Source: Motacilla alba alba (lineage: Eukaryota; Chordata; Aves; Passeriformes; Motacillidae). From it: 64,000 nucleotides of DNA. The stretch is from the NCBI RefSeq assembly GCF_015832195.1, contig NC_052033.1, positions 2,480,001-2,544,000 of the forward strand, read 5' to 3'. Position numbers and translations under genes: made by a program. The notes under the pieces are model-generated. The model did not search any database. It was not told the origin of the DNA and worked only from the letters and a program-made list of their open reading frames with translations. This document shows positions 1 through 10,934 of this stretch, piece by piece (the stretch's first letter is position 1; each line of letters begins with the position of its first letter).

Positions 1-403
1 CTACTATCTATATTGAATGGTGACTTTCTACTCTAAACCAATCTGTGAGTGCCAACATCACCAAAGACATGGAGGCTAGGAAGGAGAAAGAATGAGGACA
101 GGGCACACCCAGATCCCTCCATCTTAGATCCCCTGACCCCCATGTACAAAACTTGGACCCCTGCGTACAAGGCTTAAAACCCCCCTGTGCAGCACTCAGA
201 AATCCTACCCTTCACTTCGTGACTACTTCTACTACAATATCTAAACTTTTGTGACTTCTTGTTCTTCCTGCAACGTTGGTAAACTGTTCCATGGGTCAGA
301 TTCAAAGCCACAGGGGTCTCTGGCTGCATGCCAGGGTCTCAGATGCTTTTGACCCGGGTCTGGAACATCCGAGAATGTCTGCAGGACATTCTGAGTTCCG
401 ACA
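1..403 (-). mobile_element. Family A LTR, partial at window edge
   Basis: This stretch aligns base for base, without gaps, to 1870-2272, with about ten substitutions in 403 bases. It is the U3-side part of the same LTR on the minus strand. It ends at 403 with CA on the plus strand, which is the TG start of the LTR read on the minus strand. The U5 side lies outside the window. Immediately beyond it (404-420) the minus strand is purine-rich, as expected for a polypurine tract upstream of a 3' LTR. It may therefore be the 3' LTR of a truncated element rather than a solo LTR. The class (betaretrovirus-like, ERVK) is inferred from the 6-bp target duplication of its sister copy. Confidence 0.85.
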
Positions 404-510
404 CCCTTTAACCCCTTTTACCATATTACAACCACACTAACAGTACACGCTTAACAATTATCAACTATTTTACAACAGTTTCTAACCTATCTTTAACATA
501 CTTTGCTGTG
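404..510 (-). mobile_element. Possible retroviral internal stub with polypurine tract
   Basis: On the minus strand the bases just before the LTR start read as a purine-rich run broken by two T (404-420 on plus). The next roughly 90 bases are strikingly G-poor on the plus strand. A polypurine tract directly abutting the TG of an LTR is the expected layout upstream of a 3' LTR, so this may be a remnant of the element's internal 3' end. No retroviral protein could be read from it. The outer limit near 510 is only where the base skew fades. It could instead be ordinary flanking DNA. Confidence 0.35.
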
Positions 511-1603
511 TTCTCCTTGACAGCCATAGCCCGTGCCCTTCCCGCTGCAGCCCCTCCTGCCTGCCTTGAACAGCTAATGAAACTGTAATCGCTTCCACCG
601 CAGCATCTGCGGGGCTTTGAGGGTGGAACTGAGAGCAGGCCATCAGGAAACAGCCTGATTAAAAAGTACTTTGGGGAGGGGGCACTTTGCCTGAGGGTGA
701 CAACGTCTCTTACACTTGAAATGAAATATATCCTTGTTGAAGAGTGGGAAAGAGAAAAACTTTGGCCCCTGCGGAGGTTCAGAAGCCCTTAGGCTGTTGG
801 CCACTGGATTCATGTACACTGTGCTTTAGTGCTTTAAAAAGTGCCTAAAAAAGCAAGATATTGCTACCCGGTGGACTGTAAAATATCCTATCACCAGCCA
901 GCCATACAGAGCGAGGATGTCATGCCATGGGGTTAGCAGCGGTATCATAGGCAAGGTAAAGATGCTTCATTGCATACATTAAAGGCAGCCCGAGCCCTAA
1001 ATGCACCCTAAAGAAGATGGATCTCCTCGGGAAGCTGGGATCTATTCATCACAATCTGATTCCTAAGTGTCAATTAATCTTACAGCTTGTGTGTTGCTCC
1101 CCAGCCCTGACACATCTCTCACTGTCTCTGACTTGGAAGAGTAATGGGAGACAGTGTTTGAGTATATAAAAGATAATTAATAGAAAACATCCTCCCTTTA
1201 AAAAACAGCCACCAAACCAACCTTTTAGTATAATACGTCTTTCCAGCAGCACCCATTTCCACAGATCCAACTGGCAGCTTCTGTCATTTGGGGAATGTTA
1301 ATTGCTCCGCAAGGAACTAAGTGTTTTAAAAGGGTGAGAAGGACCCTGCTGAAGTATTCAGCTAACACAAAAGAAATGGTGATTTTTTTTTTTTAAACGC
1401 TCATTGTTCCCCTCTCAGCACCGAGCCCGTTCCTGGCTCTTGCCCTGACATTACAGAAAGCCCCCGGCCCCTGGTGAGATGTGATGCAATGAGATAATGT
1501 TATTTTACTTCTAACATGACTCGGAGGGAAATAAAGCATGAGGATGGAGCCTGTTGCTCGAAGGGAGCCATCCCGGGGTACCCATACAGCAGCAGGGCTA
1601 GAG
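511..1603. other. Unique noncoding DNA
   Basis: I see no gene, no repeat family and no recognisable exon. The stretch includes a short T run at 1384-1394 and otherwise balanced composition. Short open frames at 1070-1270 and 1393-1716 show no domain, and the second runs into the LTR. Confidence 0.6.
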
Positions 1604-2278
1604 GATGGATGTGGGGTTTCACCCCCGGATTGGGGTGACCCTAAAGATGGAAAAGTCTCTCCTCCAACCCATGCCTTCAAAGAAAGACTCAGTAGTCTTC
1701 TGTTGTCTGTTCTCAAGGTAGTTTATTGTTGGTTATCTAAAAGATTCTTCTCCTGAACTGCTGTGGCCCGTTCAGCAGCTCAGACAAAGGCACTCTGCCC
1801 TCCCAGGGGCTGGTGCCATCTTTTATATCACACATTACGTGTTACATGTTTATACCTTTTCCCCAATACCTACTGTCTATATTGAATGGTGACTTTCTAC
1901 CCTAGACCAATCTGTGAGTGCCAACATCACCAAAGACATGGAGGCTGGGAAGGAGAAAGAAAGAGGACAGGGCACACCCAAATCCCTCCATCTTAGATCC
2001 CCTGACCCCCATGTACAAAACTTGGACCCCTGCGTACAAGGCTTAAAACCCCCCTGTACAGCACTCAGAAATCCTACCCTTCACTTCGTGACTACTTCTA
2101 CTACAATATCTAAACTTTTGTGACTTCTTGTTCTTCCTGCAACGTTGGTAAACTGTTCCATGGGTCAGATTCAAAGCCACAGGGGTCTCTGGCTGCATGC
2201 CAGGGTCTCAGATGCTTTTGACCTGGGTCTGGAACATCCGAGAATGTCTGTGGGACATTCTGAGTTCCGACAGATGGA
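1604..2278 (-). mobile_element. Complete solo LTR, family A, with 6-bp target duplication
   Basis: The LTR proper is 1610-2272 (663 bp), minus strand. Its termini are TG...CA: plus 1610 begins TGTGGGGTTTCACC, and plus 2272 ends TCCGACA. The flanks carry a perfect 6-bp direct repeat, GATGGA, at 1604-1609 and 2273-2278, the hallmark of integration. A TATA-like box lies at 1821-1827 (TATAAAA on minus) and an AATAAA signal at 1722-1727, giving a normal U3-R-U5 order. A 6-bp duplication is usual for class II (ERVK-like) elements. No internal region remains between the two target copies, so it is a solo LTR formed by recombination between two LTRs. About 2.5% divergence from 1-403 suggests a fairly young family. 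Confidence 0.93.
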
Positions 2279-4850
2279 GCTGGGTTTGCTTCGTGCCACT
2301 GATGGGGGAAATGCAGGGAAGAGGCCCCCAGGGCAAGATTGGAGCATAGCAGGAAAATGACCCGGGAATGGGGGAAAAAAGTATTCATTTCCTGTGTTAG
2401 AGAGCGCAGAGGCTCCCCAGGGAACAGGGGTTTAGTGAAAGGTATTTCCTGGTGAGCAGTAAGGGTTGGGTGGAGCTGCTCTGACTGGGAGCCCTGTACG
2501 GGTTTTTCAAAGGCACCCAAACTTGGAGTTGGACAGGATTCCTCTAGCTCCAGGAAAAGCTGCCGGGAAAGCCAGAGAGGGGGTACCTGGATGGGTCAGA
2601 GCTCCGCTGAGTGTGGATGTGGCTCTGCAGGAAGGGATTGCCTGGGAAGAAGGGTGGAGGAGCTGCCTTGTCACTCAAGGCACTACCCATGAGCTTAAAC
2701 GTCTCTGCTCTGCCCCCATGGGAATTGCAAAATAGCCAAGCCTGGCAGCACCAGCCCAGGATGGATTCTGCCCCTCTCTCCCCAGACAGATCTGTTCAGG
2801 CTGGAATATTGTGGCTGCCTCAGGCGGGCCAGGAGCTTGGTCCTGGTGCTGGAGGCTGCAGGGATGGAGCTCCAGCTCTCAGCCGTGTCCTGACATCTGG
2901 AAGTCTTCAAATAGCAAATCTCGTCAAAATCTCGGCAGAGAGCCCTGGCAGCTGCGGGGTGGCCATGGAGGATGGGGTGAGCAGAAGAGAGCAGCTTTTT
3001 TAGTCCCTTTTATAATGGGCTGGAATTCCTGCCTGGAGGGGGTCAGCGAGAGTTCTTTGGGTTTGTCCTTCCAGCTTTGTCCCCAGCACCACAAAACCTT
3101 AGCATAGATTCAAGGCTTAAAAACACCTGAAACAAACCCAAGAGGCCCATGGAAAGACACTTTCATGGGACAGTCCATGGAGTCTTCTGGAATCCTTTGA
3201 CCTCTCCTGGCTCTGGCTGGTTTTGCTGAGTGTTCCTGGGGTGCTGATTCCCAAATTTCCACTGGAGGTTATGGGAATGACACACATGATCAGGGAGAGA
3301 TCAGAGCTCTGCACCCCCTGAGCCTGCCAGGACACCCTCACAGCCCGGCGTTCAAACAAAATTTGAGATTTTTTTAAACAAAATTCTGTTTAAAATCAAC
3401 ATTTTTCTCTTGCTTAAATACTAGTTTGCTGAGAGTAAGGATTTTAATATCAACAGTTTTGACTCTTAAGATCTGCTTGCTTCACCTTGTTTTTTAAAAT
3501 CCTGTTCTCAAGTTCCTTTCTACAATTTTTGGGTACAGACTAGTAAACAAATGAGGCTCTCTCACTTTTAGTTCCTGTGAACAGCTTTGCAGACAACACA
3601 AAGGAGAGCAAGTGAAGCACCCCATTACTGGGAAGAAAGGTGGCCTTTTCCTACCCTGAAAACAGGAAAAAAAATGTGTACAGGGACAATCCTGCAGAGC
3701 AAACCACTACAGCATCACCCTGCCACGAGCAGCAGATCAAACTGCCTGCTCTCCAAGGATGGGAGATACAGTTGTAAGTCTGGAAGTGGAGGCAGGAGCT
3801 GTCAGACCCAGTCAGGTTTCATCAGCCTGAATAAACAGGCTGTAAATCTCCTAATTACAGGTTCCCCCTTAGGATTTTGGCACATCTACTCCTAACCCAA
3901 CCCTGGAAAGTGCAGAAGGTATAGAAATGAAACCTAATAAAGCCTAAATATTATCTCCCATATTCTGAGGCTCAGCAAAGGTTTGATTTACATTTCTAGC
4001 AAAAGGTTCTTGCATCTGGAGCAATGGCTTGTATATTGTATTTGTCTAAGATTATAGGTGCTTTATGGCATTTACTGGATCTTGTAAATATTCTGTAAAG
4101 CACTATCGACAGAACAATTATGGGAGAGGAATAACAGTTTTGAATCAGCTCCTCTTGGAAGGAAAAAAATGGATTTTGCCCTTTGCTGCTGCAAATGATC
4201 TGCAACTCAGTAATGCTTAACAGCACATATGAGAAGAGCACTGTCAAATTGAACCCCCCTGGCTGGTTTTTCCAAAACCTGGCCTCCCAGTCATGCTCCT
4301 GGGAAAGAGAACAAGGTCCGGGACACTCCAAGTTATGGCAGAGAGCAGCAAACCTCACCCTGCTTGTTCACAACCAAATCTGCACTCTGCCACCTCAGGT
4401 AAGACCTCTGGCTACACCCCTGGAAAGGATCTCACTCTTCACCTTCACTTGAGGCCTTTCCCTGTTACTTTTCCAACACAAGCAGCAGGGACAGAGCTTT
4501 GGGGCAGCTCGGTGTGAGTCGGTGCCACGTGGAAAATGCAGCTCCTGGGAGACGCTCTTTCCTCCTGGAAGGACCATCCCCCTTTTGGTGTGTCCAGAGC
4601 TCTGGGCAGCCTGGGAGCTGAGGGAAGAGGCAGCAGCATCCCCGTGTGCTGTGCCACTGGTTGGGTGCCGCTGGAGGGATGATGATGATGCTCAGATCCT
4701 ATTTTTAGCACAGCCCGCAGCAGCTTGGTGAGCTGGGAACAATGCCAGGGTGGGCAGGGACAGCAAAGCTCCACATCAACACCGAGATAAACAGCAGCTC
4801 GCCTGAAAAAACACCTTCCTGCCTGCGGGGAGCCTCCCCAAACCTCTCAC
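2279..4850. other. Unique noncoding DNA
   Basis: No gene or dispersed repeat was recognised. The left part (2279-3110) is GC-richer with several short overlapping open frames on both strands, a pattern of chance rather than coding. 3360-3560 and 3900-4180 are AT-rich. A short GAT run occurs at 4679-4690. Confidence 0.55.
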
Positions 4851-5110
4851 TGTCACCGTTGAGTCAGGGATGACACAGACTCTCAGTCAGAGGGCTCAGA
4901 GGATAAAAGCCCCATGTTTACTGAAACCCCTTCTTTTATACCCTGGTCGGATCCAGGTGGACCTGATTGGCCCTTTAATCAACACATTTCACATGATTGG
5001 CTAATTAAGAAGACACCCTTTGGGGTAAACATCTGAGAACAACCTCTTGTTACAAACACCACCTGCAGATAGTTTACCATTTGTTTACCATTCTTTCTCT
5101 CTGCCTCCCT
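4851..5110 (-). mobile_element. Family B LTR, promoter half and U5 end
   Basis: On the minus strand the order is two CCAAT boxes (plus 4996-5000 and 4966-4970), a TATA box (TATAAAA, plus 4934-4940), an AGTAAA-type polyadenylation signal (plus 4917-4922), and a 3' end in CA (plus 4851 begins TGTCACCG). That order is the standard U3-R-U5 arrangement of a retroviral LTR. The upstream limit is uncertain: similarity of style continues to about 5100, but I could not find a matching target duplication for CTCTCAC next to 4851. No second copy occurs in the window. The assignment is inference from promoter architecture. Confidence 0.6.
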
Positions 5111-6942
5111 AAAATTGCCCGGACCAGTTCATGGGAAAGCTGATCTGGCTTTCTCTCTCTCTGTCATTTCCACAAAGCACAAAGGGTGTGAGAGCTCACA
5201 GAGGTTTAGGTGCTTGCAAAACATCTGTCATTGCTGCTGCCTCCATCCCTGTGGGCTGAATGACCAGCCTGGTGCCAGAGGAGTGCAGGGCACAGAGACA
5301 AACCCTGCTGCCCCCCCAGAAGGAGGGATGGGCACTGTGGTGTGTCCCAGGCAGCTGAGGGGTCCCTGGAGCAGCTCTGCTGTGTGTCCCTGCAGGCAGG
5401 GATCCAGCACCTGGGGCTGCAATTGCCAGCAGACCCTGGCTGCCTGCCCGACCCCAAATCTGTGCTGCAGAGGCACTGAGGTGTCTCCATGCCCACGTGC
5501 CAGCCCTGCAGGCAGCAGGAACCTCTGCCACAGGCCACTTCTCAGAGCCAGAGGGGCTGGATAGTGCTCGGAGGATGGGAACGTGACCTTCCCTTGCCAC
5601 GTGTTCCTCACTCTGTGAAATACCTGGATTTCAGTGCCTCCCCACTCCATAAAATCGGAAAATCTGAGCTCCAGTGCTCCTGCAGAGGAGGTAGGAGGCA
5701 GCCTGAGGAGCCCTTTGAGGGGACAGAGCAAAGCCAGTCTCGGTGGCTCGGGGCACTTCCCTGGCCCTTCCCTGCAGCACTGGACCCTGCCCTGCAGGCA
5801 GGATGGTCAGAGAGCACAGCCACCTCTGGCTGCAGCTCAGTGACCCTGGGAGTGTCACCTGCCTCCCCCTGGGCACTGTGCAGCCCCTCAGGGGTGCCCA
5901 GGCACTGGTGCTGTGCAGAGCCTCTGCTCTGTGCTGGGCAGGGACTCGGGGTGTGACCCCACCACCAAAGGGGTCTCTGCCCCAGCCCAGGCTCTTGCCC
6001 GAAGTGATTTGAGGCATTAAACTCACCTGATGTTTCCTCTCTGGGGGAGCAGCAGAGGTGCTTGTAAAAGAATCCAAACGGAACCACGGAAGACAGGAGG
6101 AAGATCTCTCTCCAGGCAGCTGGAGTGCAAACCACTTGGAAATCATCACACGTGTCAGTGGTGCTGGCCCTGCCACAACCTGCCTGCCACAGAAGCAAGC
6201 TGGGGAGGGTGGAACCCCCATGGGCAGCTTTTGGGGCATCACTGGAACACAAACGTCCCCTCTGTGTGAAAAATCCCGCATTCATGGGGACCCCCAACAG
6301 CTGCAGCTCTCCAGCCCCAGTGGGGAGGGCTGGACCCAGGAGAGGACATCTGTCCATGGCCTGAAGCTGGAGAGGAAATGCTTCACCATCGCTCCCAGCC
6401 AAACAGAATCCCAAGTGAACCTTTCTAACAATCTGAAGTTGGGAAATGTTCCTTTGTTTTGCTGGGTTGCATTTTGTTTTGAGCTCCTCCATCTTCCCAG
6501 TTTGTCTCCAGGCTCCCTGGTTTCAGGCCAGGCCTGTCCAGTTTTCCAAGGCACGCACAGATTGGGCCAAGGGAGAGCTAATGAATCATCTTCTGCCTGC
6601 ATTGTGCAGTGTGAAGGGCCAAGCAGTGATGGGGCTGCTGATCCTAGTCCCAGCCTGCTGTCCCTCACCCAGCAGGAGCAGCTCCAGTGGCATCCCATGG
6701 ACACGTGTCCAGAGGGATCAGGGCCAGCTCTGGCAGGGACATTTCTGAGGGCCCAAAGGCAAAGCAGCAGCTGTGGGGTGCCCTGCAGAGCTCTGCTCAG
6801 CTCTGGCCTTCAGCAGCACCAAAGGGAACACTTTTCCTTCAGTATCAGCAGCAGGGGTGCTGATCCCACTCCAGCTGAGCTGTGAGCATGGTGACACCAT
6901 GGGTCAGCCACAGAAACCCTCACACAGCTCTGGTTCACTTTC
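5111..6942. other. GC-rich noncoding DNA with chance open frames
   Basis: This stretch is GC-rich and stop-poor on both strands. The longest frames are 5608-6492 on minus (294 codons) and 6058-6885 on plus (275 codons), overlapping each other in antisense. Neither shows a recognisable domain, signal peptide or family motif, and both are rich in Ser, Pro, Gly, Gln and Cys, as expected from GC-rich random sequence. I infer no gene, but a lineage-specific transcript cannot be excluded from sequence alone. Confidence 0.5.
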
Positions 6943-6947
6943 CTTGA

Positions 6948-7405
6948 TGCCTTGAGGAGGCTGAGCTGGAGCAGAGGCTGGACAGAGCTAAAGAATAAAG
7001 GAGGGATTTATTCAAAGCATCTCCTCCATGGATCCACCCTGGGCAGCACAAGAGCCCAGCCAGGGCTGCACCCAAGATGAACCCAAATGGTCCCAAAATG
7101 CACGAGTGCTCCCGGGGTCTCTCCCTTGGATCAGTTCTGCTCCATTTGCACCTTGCAGTTCATTGTCCAGTTCCAGCTTTAGCCCAGGCACTCCCATCCT
7201 GCTTGTTTTTCTCTCCTCAGCCCACGCTGTTTGTGCTCCTGGGCTGAGCTTTGGATCATTTGTCCTTGGTGCCCAGCTGGAGCAGGAATTGTTTTGTCTC
7301 CCTGCTCTGTGCAGAGAGCTCAGCATCCCCTGATGTGAAGCTCAGAATTACACACCAAAGCAGCACAGACTCTGGAAAATAGAAAAGCCAAAACCTGAGG
7401 CGTCA
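6948..7405 (-). mobile_element. Family C LTR, copy 1
   Basis: This 458-bp element is near-identical, in inverted orientation, to 19689-20146, with no net length difference. Read on minus it starts TGACGCCTCAGG and ends CTCAAGGCA, with an AATAAA signal at plus 7007-7012, 65 bp from the 3' end. Flanks TCCTTGA (6941-6947) and TCCTGA (7406-7411) look like a decayed target duplication. A 104-codon open frame on minus (7012-7326) is shared with the other copy, but only because the LTR is shared. It has no retroviral domain. Confidence 0.88.
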
Positions 7406-7411
7406 TCCTGA

Positions 7412-8344
7412 CCTTACACACAGCCCATGAGGCACTCCAGTCCATGTCCTCCCAGTGCAGAAGTGGTCAGAGAGTGGGGAGCAGATCCTGGGACTGAGTT
7501 CCTGTGGGGATGTCATGTCTGGGCTGTTGCTGTTTCCTCTCCTGCTCCCTTCCACACAGCAGCCAGGATGGTGAGAGCAGATGGAATTTAGAGAGGAAAC
7601 ACCACTTTGAATACCCCCCCAAAATGTCCCAAGGATTATTTAATTATCTGATTCCCTGTGGGATCTTGCTGCCTGGAGGTCTCCCCTCTAACACAGAGGA
7701 TCCCTAAGATGTGAGGATGCCCCTGAGGGAGCTCTGCTGGGGGCTGGAGATGAGCAGGGCTGTGTCCAAGATGCACCCATGGAAAGCAGGCTCCAGCTGT
7801 GCCCTGGGGAGCTCATCCCTGCCAGGATATCAAACCCACATGAGTCACAGCCACACAGGCACAGAAGGCAATAATATTTTACCACCTAATCCCATTTAGC
7901 TCTTGGCTCACCTTTTGTTCTGCCCTTCTCACACAGTTGGAAATCCTGTGTATCCTGTGAGTAGTTTGGGCAATCAGTCACTCCTTGTGAGGCTGGGAGC
8001 AGGGAGATATGAGCACCTGGTTAAGTTTTATGACATTTAAACCAATGCAAATAGCAAACACCTCCTCCGAGTCAGGGATTAACTCCAGACTCCTCTGCTT
8101 TAATGATAAATATTTTGACTTAATGAGAACAAACTAACACCCTTTTTTGAGTTAGCACTCCTATATTAGGGACGCAGTGCCTGCATCTGGCAGTGGCCAG
8201 AGGATAAAGTTTAAAGACATGAATCTGTCTGCCTGTTCCTCTTAGTGATTCAATTGAAATGGATGAAAAAAAGAACCTCCAATAATTTAGACCACAACAG
8301 AGATGCATGTTAATGTAAAGACCCTGGAGTCCCATTAAACTTGA
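7412..8344. other. Unique noncoding DNA
   Basis: Nothing was recognised. Composition is mixed, with no long open frame. The part after 7900 becomes AT-rich and CpG-poor. Confidence 0.55.
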
Positions 8345-8417
8345 GGTTGTGCTGGGCCAGGGGTTGGACTCGATGATCTTTGTGGATCCCTTCCAATTCA
8401 GAATATTCTGCAATTCC
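8345..8417 (+). mobile_element. CR1 LINE 3' tail fragment
   Basis: The core GGACTCGATGATCTTTGTGG followed by CCCTTCCAATTC and a degenerate ATTCTGCAATTCC matches the 3' untranslated end of avian CR1 elements (GGATGATCTTTAAGGTCCCTTCCAACCC-type signature followed by ATTCT repeats). It is heavily 5'-truncated, as is usual for CR1. Confidence 0.8.
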
Positions 8418-9199
8418 AGGAAAACCCGCTTGTGAGATACAGTAGATTCTCGAGTGTTTGCAGCCATGATATTTTCCACTGAGGTATTTCGTAGCTCAAG
8501 CAGAAGCTGTGAGCTTGGCAGAGGAGTTAAAGGATGGCATCCTTGGGGGTAAGGGCTGAGTCAGGCTGGGTGAGTCCAGGCCATGCAATGACCTCTATGG
8601 ATTAGAGGCCTGTTTTTTCATTTACTGCACCCAGAACTGGGCAGAAATACCTGAAGATGAGCAATAACTGAGCTCATCTGCTGCTGTGTTCCACCAAGCT
8701 CTGGCACAAAGCTGCTCAAGAAAAAGGCTCTGCTCTGCTGCACCAAGGGCAGTAAAACAAATTTAAGAAGCAGGATTTTTTCTTTTTTTAAAAATAAAAA
8801 TATAGGAGAAGTGAAAATCCAGTATCTGGTGTCACCCATTGCTGGTGACATTTCAGAGTGAGGGTAAAACCAGGGGAAAGCACCCATGGAAAGAGAACTC
8901 AGCCTCTCCTGGGAAGCCCCACAAACACAGCACTGAAGTGGAAACAGAGCCAAGACATTAAATACTCACTGAATTCCCAGCTTATCAGGCTTCCAGCATC
9001 TCCCCTGTAAAACAGATTAGAAAATCCTTACCACATCAATTTAAAATCTGTCAGACCTTTCTCCCCTCTTTGGCACAGCCAGGTTTGTCACAGCGTTTGG
9101 GGTACCAGCACCACCAGAATTTCCACAGGACCCCCCCCATCCTGTGTCAAAATCACCACAAACTGCTGTGTCCTGGGATATTTATGCAAACCAGGAGGC
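8418..9199. other. Unique noncoding DNA
   Basis: No gene or repeat was recognised. There are short homopolymer runs (poly-T/A near 8778-8800; C run near 9130). Confidence 0.55.
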
Positions 9200-9950
9200 A
9201 TGGCAGGATTTCACAGCAGGGGGACAAATTCATTTTGTAAAAGGTATTTATATAGTTCAATAGGTGTGTGCAGTGCTTTAGAGGTATAAAACATGAGATC
9301 CCTGCCCTGAGGGGCTTATAATCTAATAACATATACCAGGTAAATTAAAACATACATCACGATGGCGATGAATGCCCAGCCCAGCCGAGACGGGAGGGCA
9401 TTTGAGCCATATGACAAGGCAGAACTCAATTTTCATTTTAGATTTGTAGTTTGCCTTTAAACAGCCGGCGTTCCCTAACCCCCAAGCGAGGGAGAAATTT
9501 ATCAGCATTACATCTGGGGGGAGGGAGTGCTCCAACACAGGATCATTTATTAATTGTTATTTATTATCTGTTAAACAAGGACAGTGTGTGCAGCAATAGC
9601 ATTCCTTTTTCTGGATTAATTGTTGCCGTGTAATTCCTAGGTTCTGTATTTTTAGCAGCCCTGTTCTAGCCTAACCCACTGAAAAGGGGGGAAAATGGAA
9701 CAGGCACTCACACAATTAATGTAATGAGAGTAATTAATTTGAAAATAATACCCAGGGGGTGGGAGGGTTAAGGCTTTCTTTTTAAAGAAATAAAAGTCGA
9801 ACCAAAGCTCCCACGTCCCTCAGGACTCGGTGCTACACTGACTGCACTCGTTATGTTCGCATTTGAATACTCATTCGAGCACATTTCTCATGCTGTTATT
9901 TCACCACTTCCTCAGCCTTGCATAATAGATGCAGTCATTGCCACTAAAGA
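9200..9950. promoter_or_regulatory. Enhancer-like AT-rich block with homeodomain cores
   Basis: Four TAATTG/TAATTA-type homeodomain cores occur within 190 bp (9551-9556, 9617-9622, 9713-9718, 9731-9736) in low-repeat DNA without open frames. Clustered TAAT cores in repeat-free AT-rich sequence are typical of deeply conserved developmental enhancers in gene deserts, but this is inference: no alignment was available. Confidence 0.3.
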
Positions 9951-10934
9951 GCCGCCGTTTACCCGCAGAGGTGAGGAAGGAGACCAGAAAGCAGGCAGGG
10001 GGCAGAAATAAAGCTCTCCACACCACCTCTCTCCTTAGGGCTCGCTCACTCCCAGAGAAGGAAAAATAAATAAAATCAGGAGCAAAGCACCGAAACACCG
10101 AGCAATCGGTGCCTGGGGTCCCTTTTCTGCAGGCAGGCGGTGGAGCTTGGCACTCTGCATCCCTCCTCTTCCTCCTGCACACCGCCCCAGCAGCTCTGCA
10201 GCTGCCAGGACCTGCCTAACTCACTCAGGGATGTGTTTGATACAGGGAAAGTCAGGGAAACACAACCCAGAGGTAACCATGGGCAATGTCCAAGTGGCTC
10301 CACAGTCCCAAGAGCAGCACGGGGTTCACCCTACAAGGAGGTGTCTCATGGTGGTGAAAACAGGAGAAAACCTCACAAGGACTCTTCCCGCTCCCTCCAG
10401 AGCCACAGAGCCTCACTGGGATGCTGTGCCCACCCTAAAGAAACTCAGAGAGGCTTTTATTTCTTGTGCATCTGCAACAGGTAGCACCCAGATACACAGG
10501 GGAGGCTGGAAACACAAACTGGGTGATGATGACAAGAAATTACACCATACTTGGTGGCACCACCTCTGGCTGCTTCTCAGCACTCACCACAGGCCTGGGT
10601 TAGCTCTGAGGTGCTGCCTTCAGCCAGAGCCTCCCAAATGAATCCTCAGCTCACTGCTGGAATGGGCAGAGAGCCCTACAAAAGCTCTGCTTCCCAGTTT
10701 TCTATTGCCACACATTTGCAAAAGGGAATTCAGGACTGAAAGCCTTCACTTGACACTTCTGGCAGGTTTTCAGGAATAAAGAGGGGCAGGTCTGGTGCTT
10801 GTCTGTGAGGCTGCATTTCTGTGCCCTCCACAAAGCACCTCGAGCAGAGAAGGACAAAACCCAACATGACAAAGAGTAACTCCCCAGAGACCAGAAATTC
10901 AAACTTTTCAGAGGTCATAGACACCTCCAATTAA
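9951..10934. other. Unique noncoding DNA
   Basis: No gene or repeat was recognised. Several overlapping short frames on both strands around 10140-10640 show no domain. Confidence 0.5.

Noticed and set aside
1393..1716. 107-codon minus frame next to the LTR
   Set aside because: Spans the LTR boundary and its target duplication, so it cannot be an old gene.
1..2272. The two family A LTRs as the 5' and 3' ends of one provirus
   Set aside because: The second LTR has its own perfect GATGGA duplication on both sides, so it is an independent solo insertion.
7012..7326. 104-residue peptide repeated nearly unchanged at 19768-20082, looking like a conserved gene pair
   Set aside because: Both lie inside copies of the same LTR; sequence identity is at the DNA level across the whole LTR and the peptide has no retroviral or host domain.
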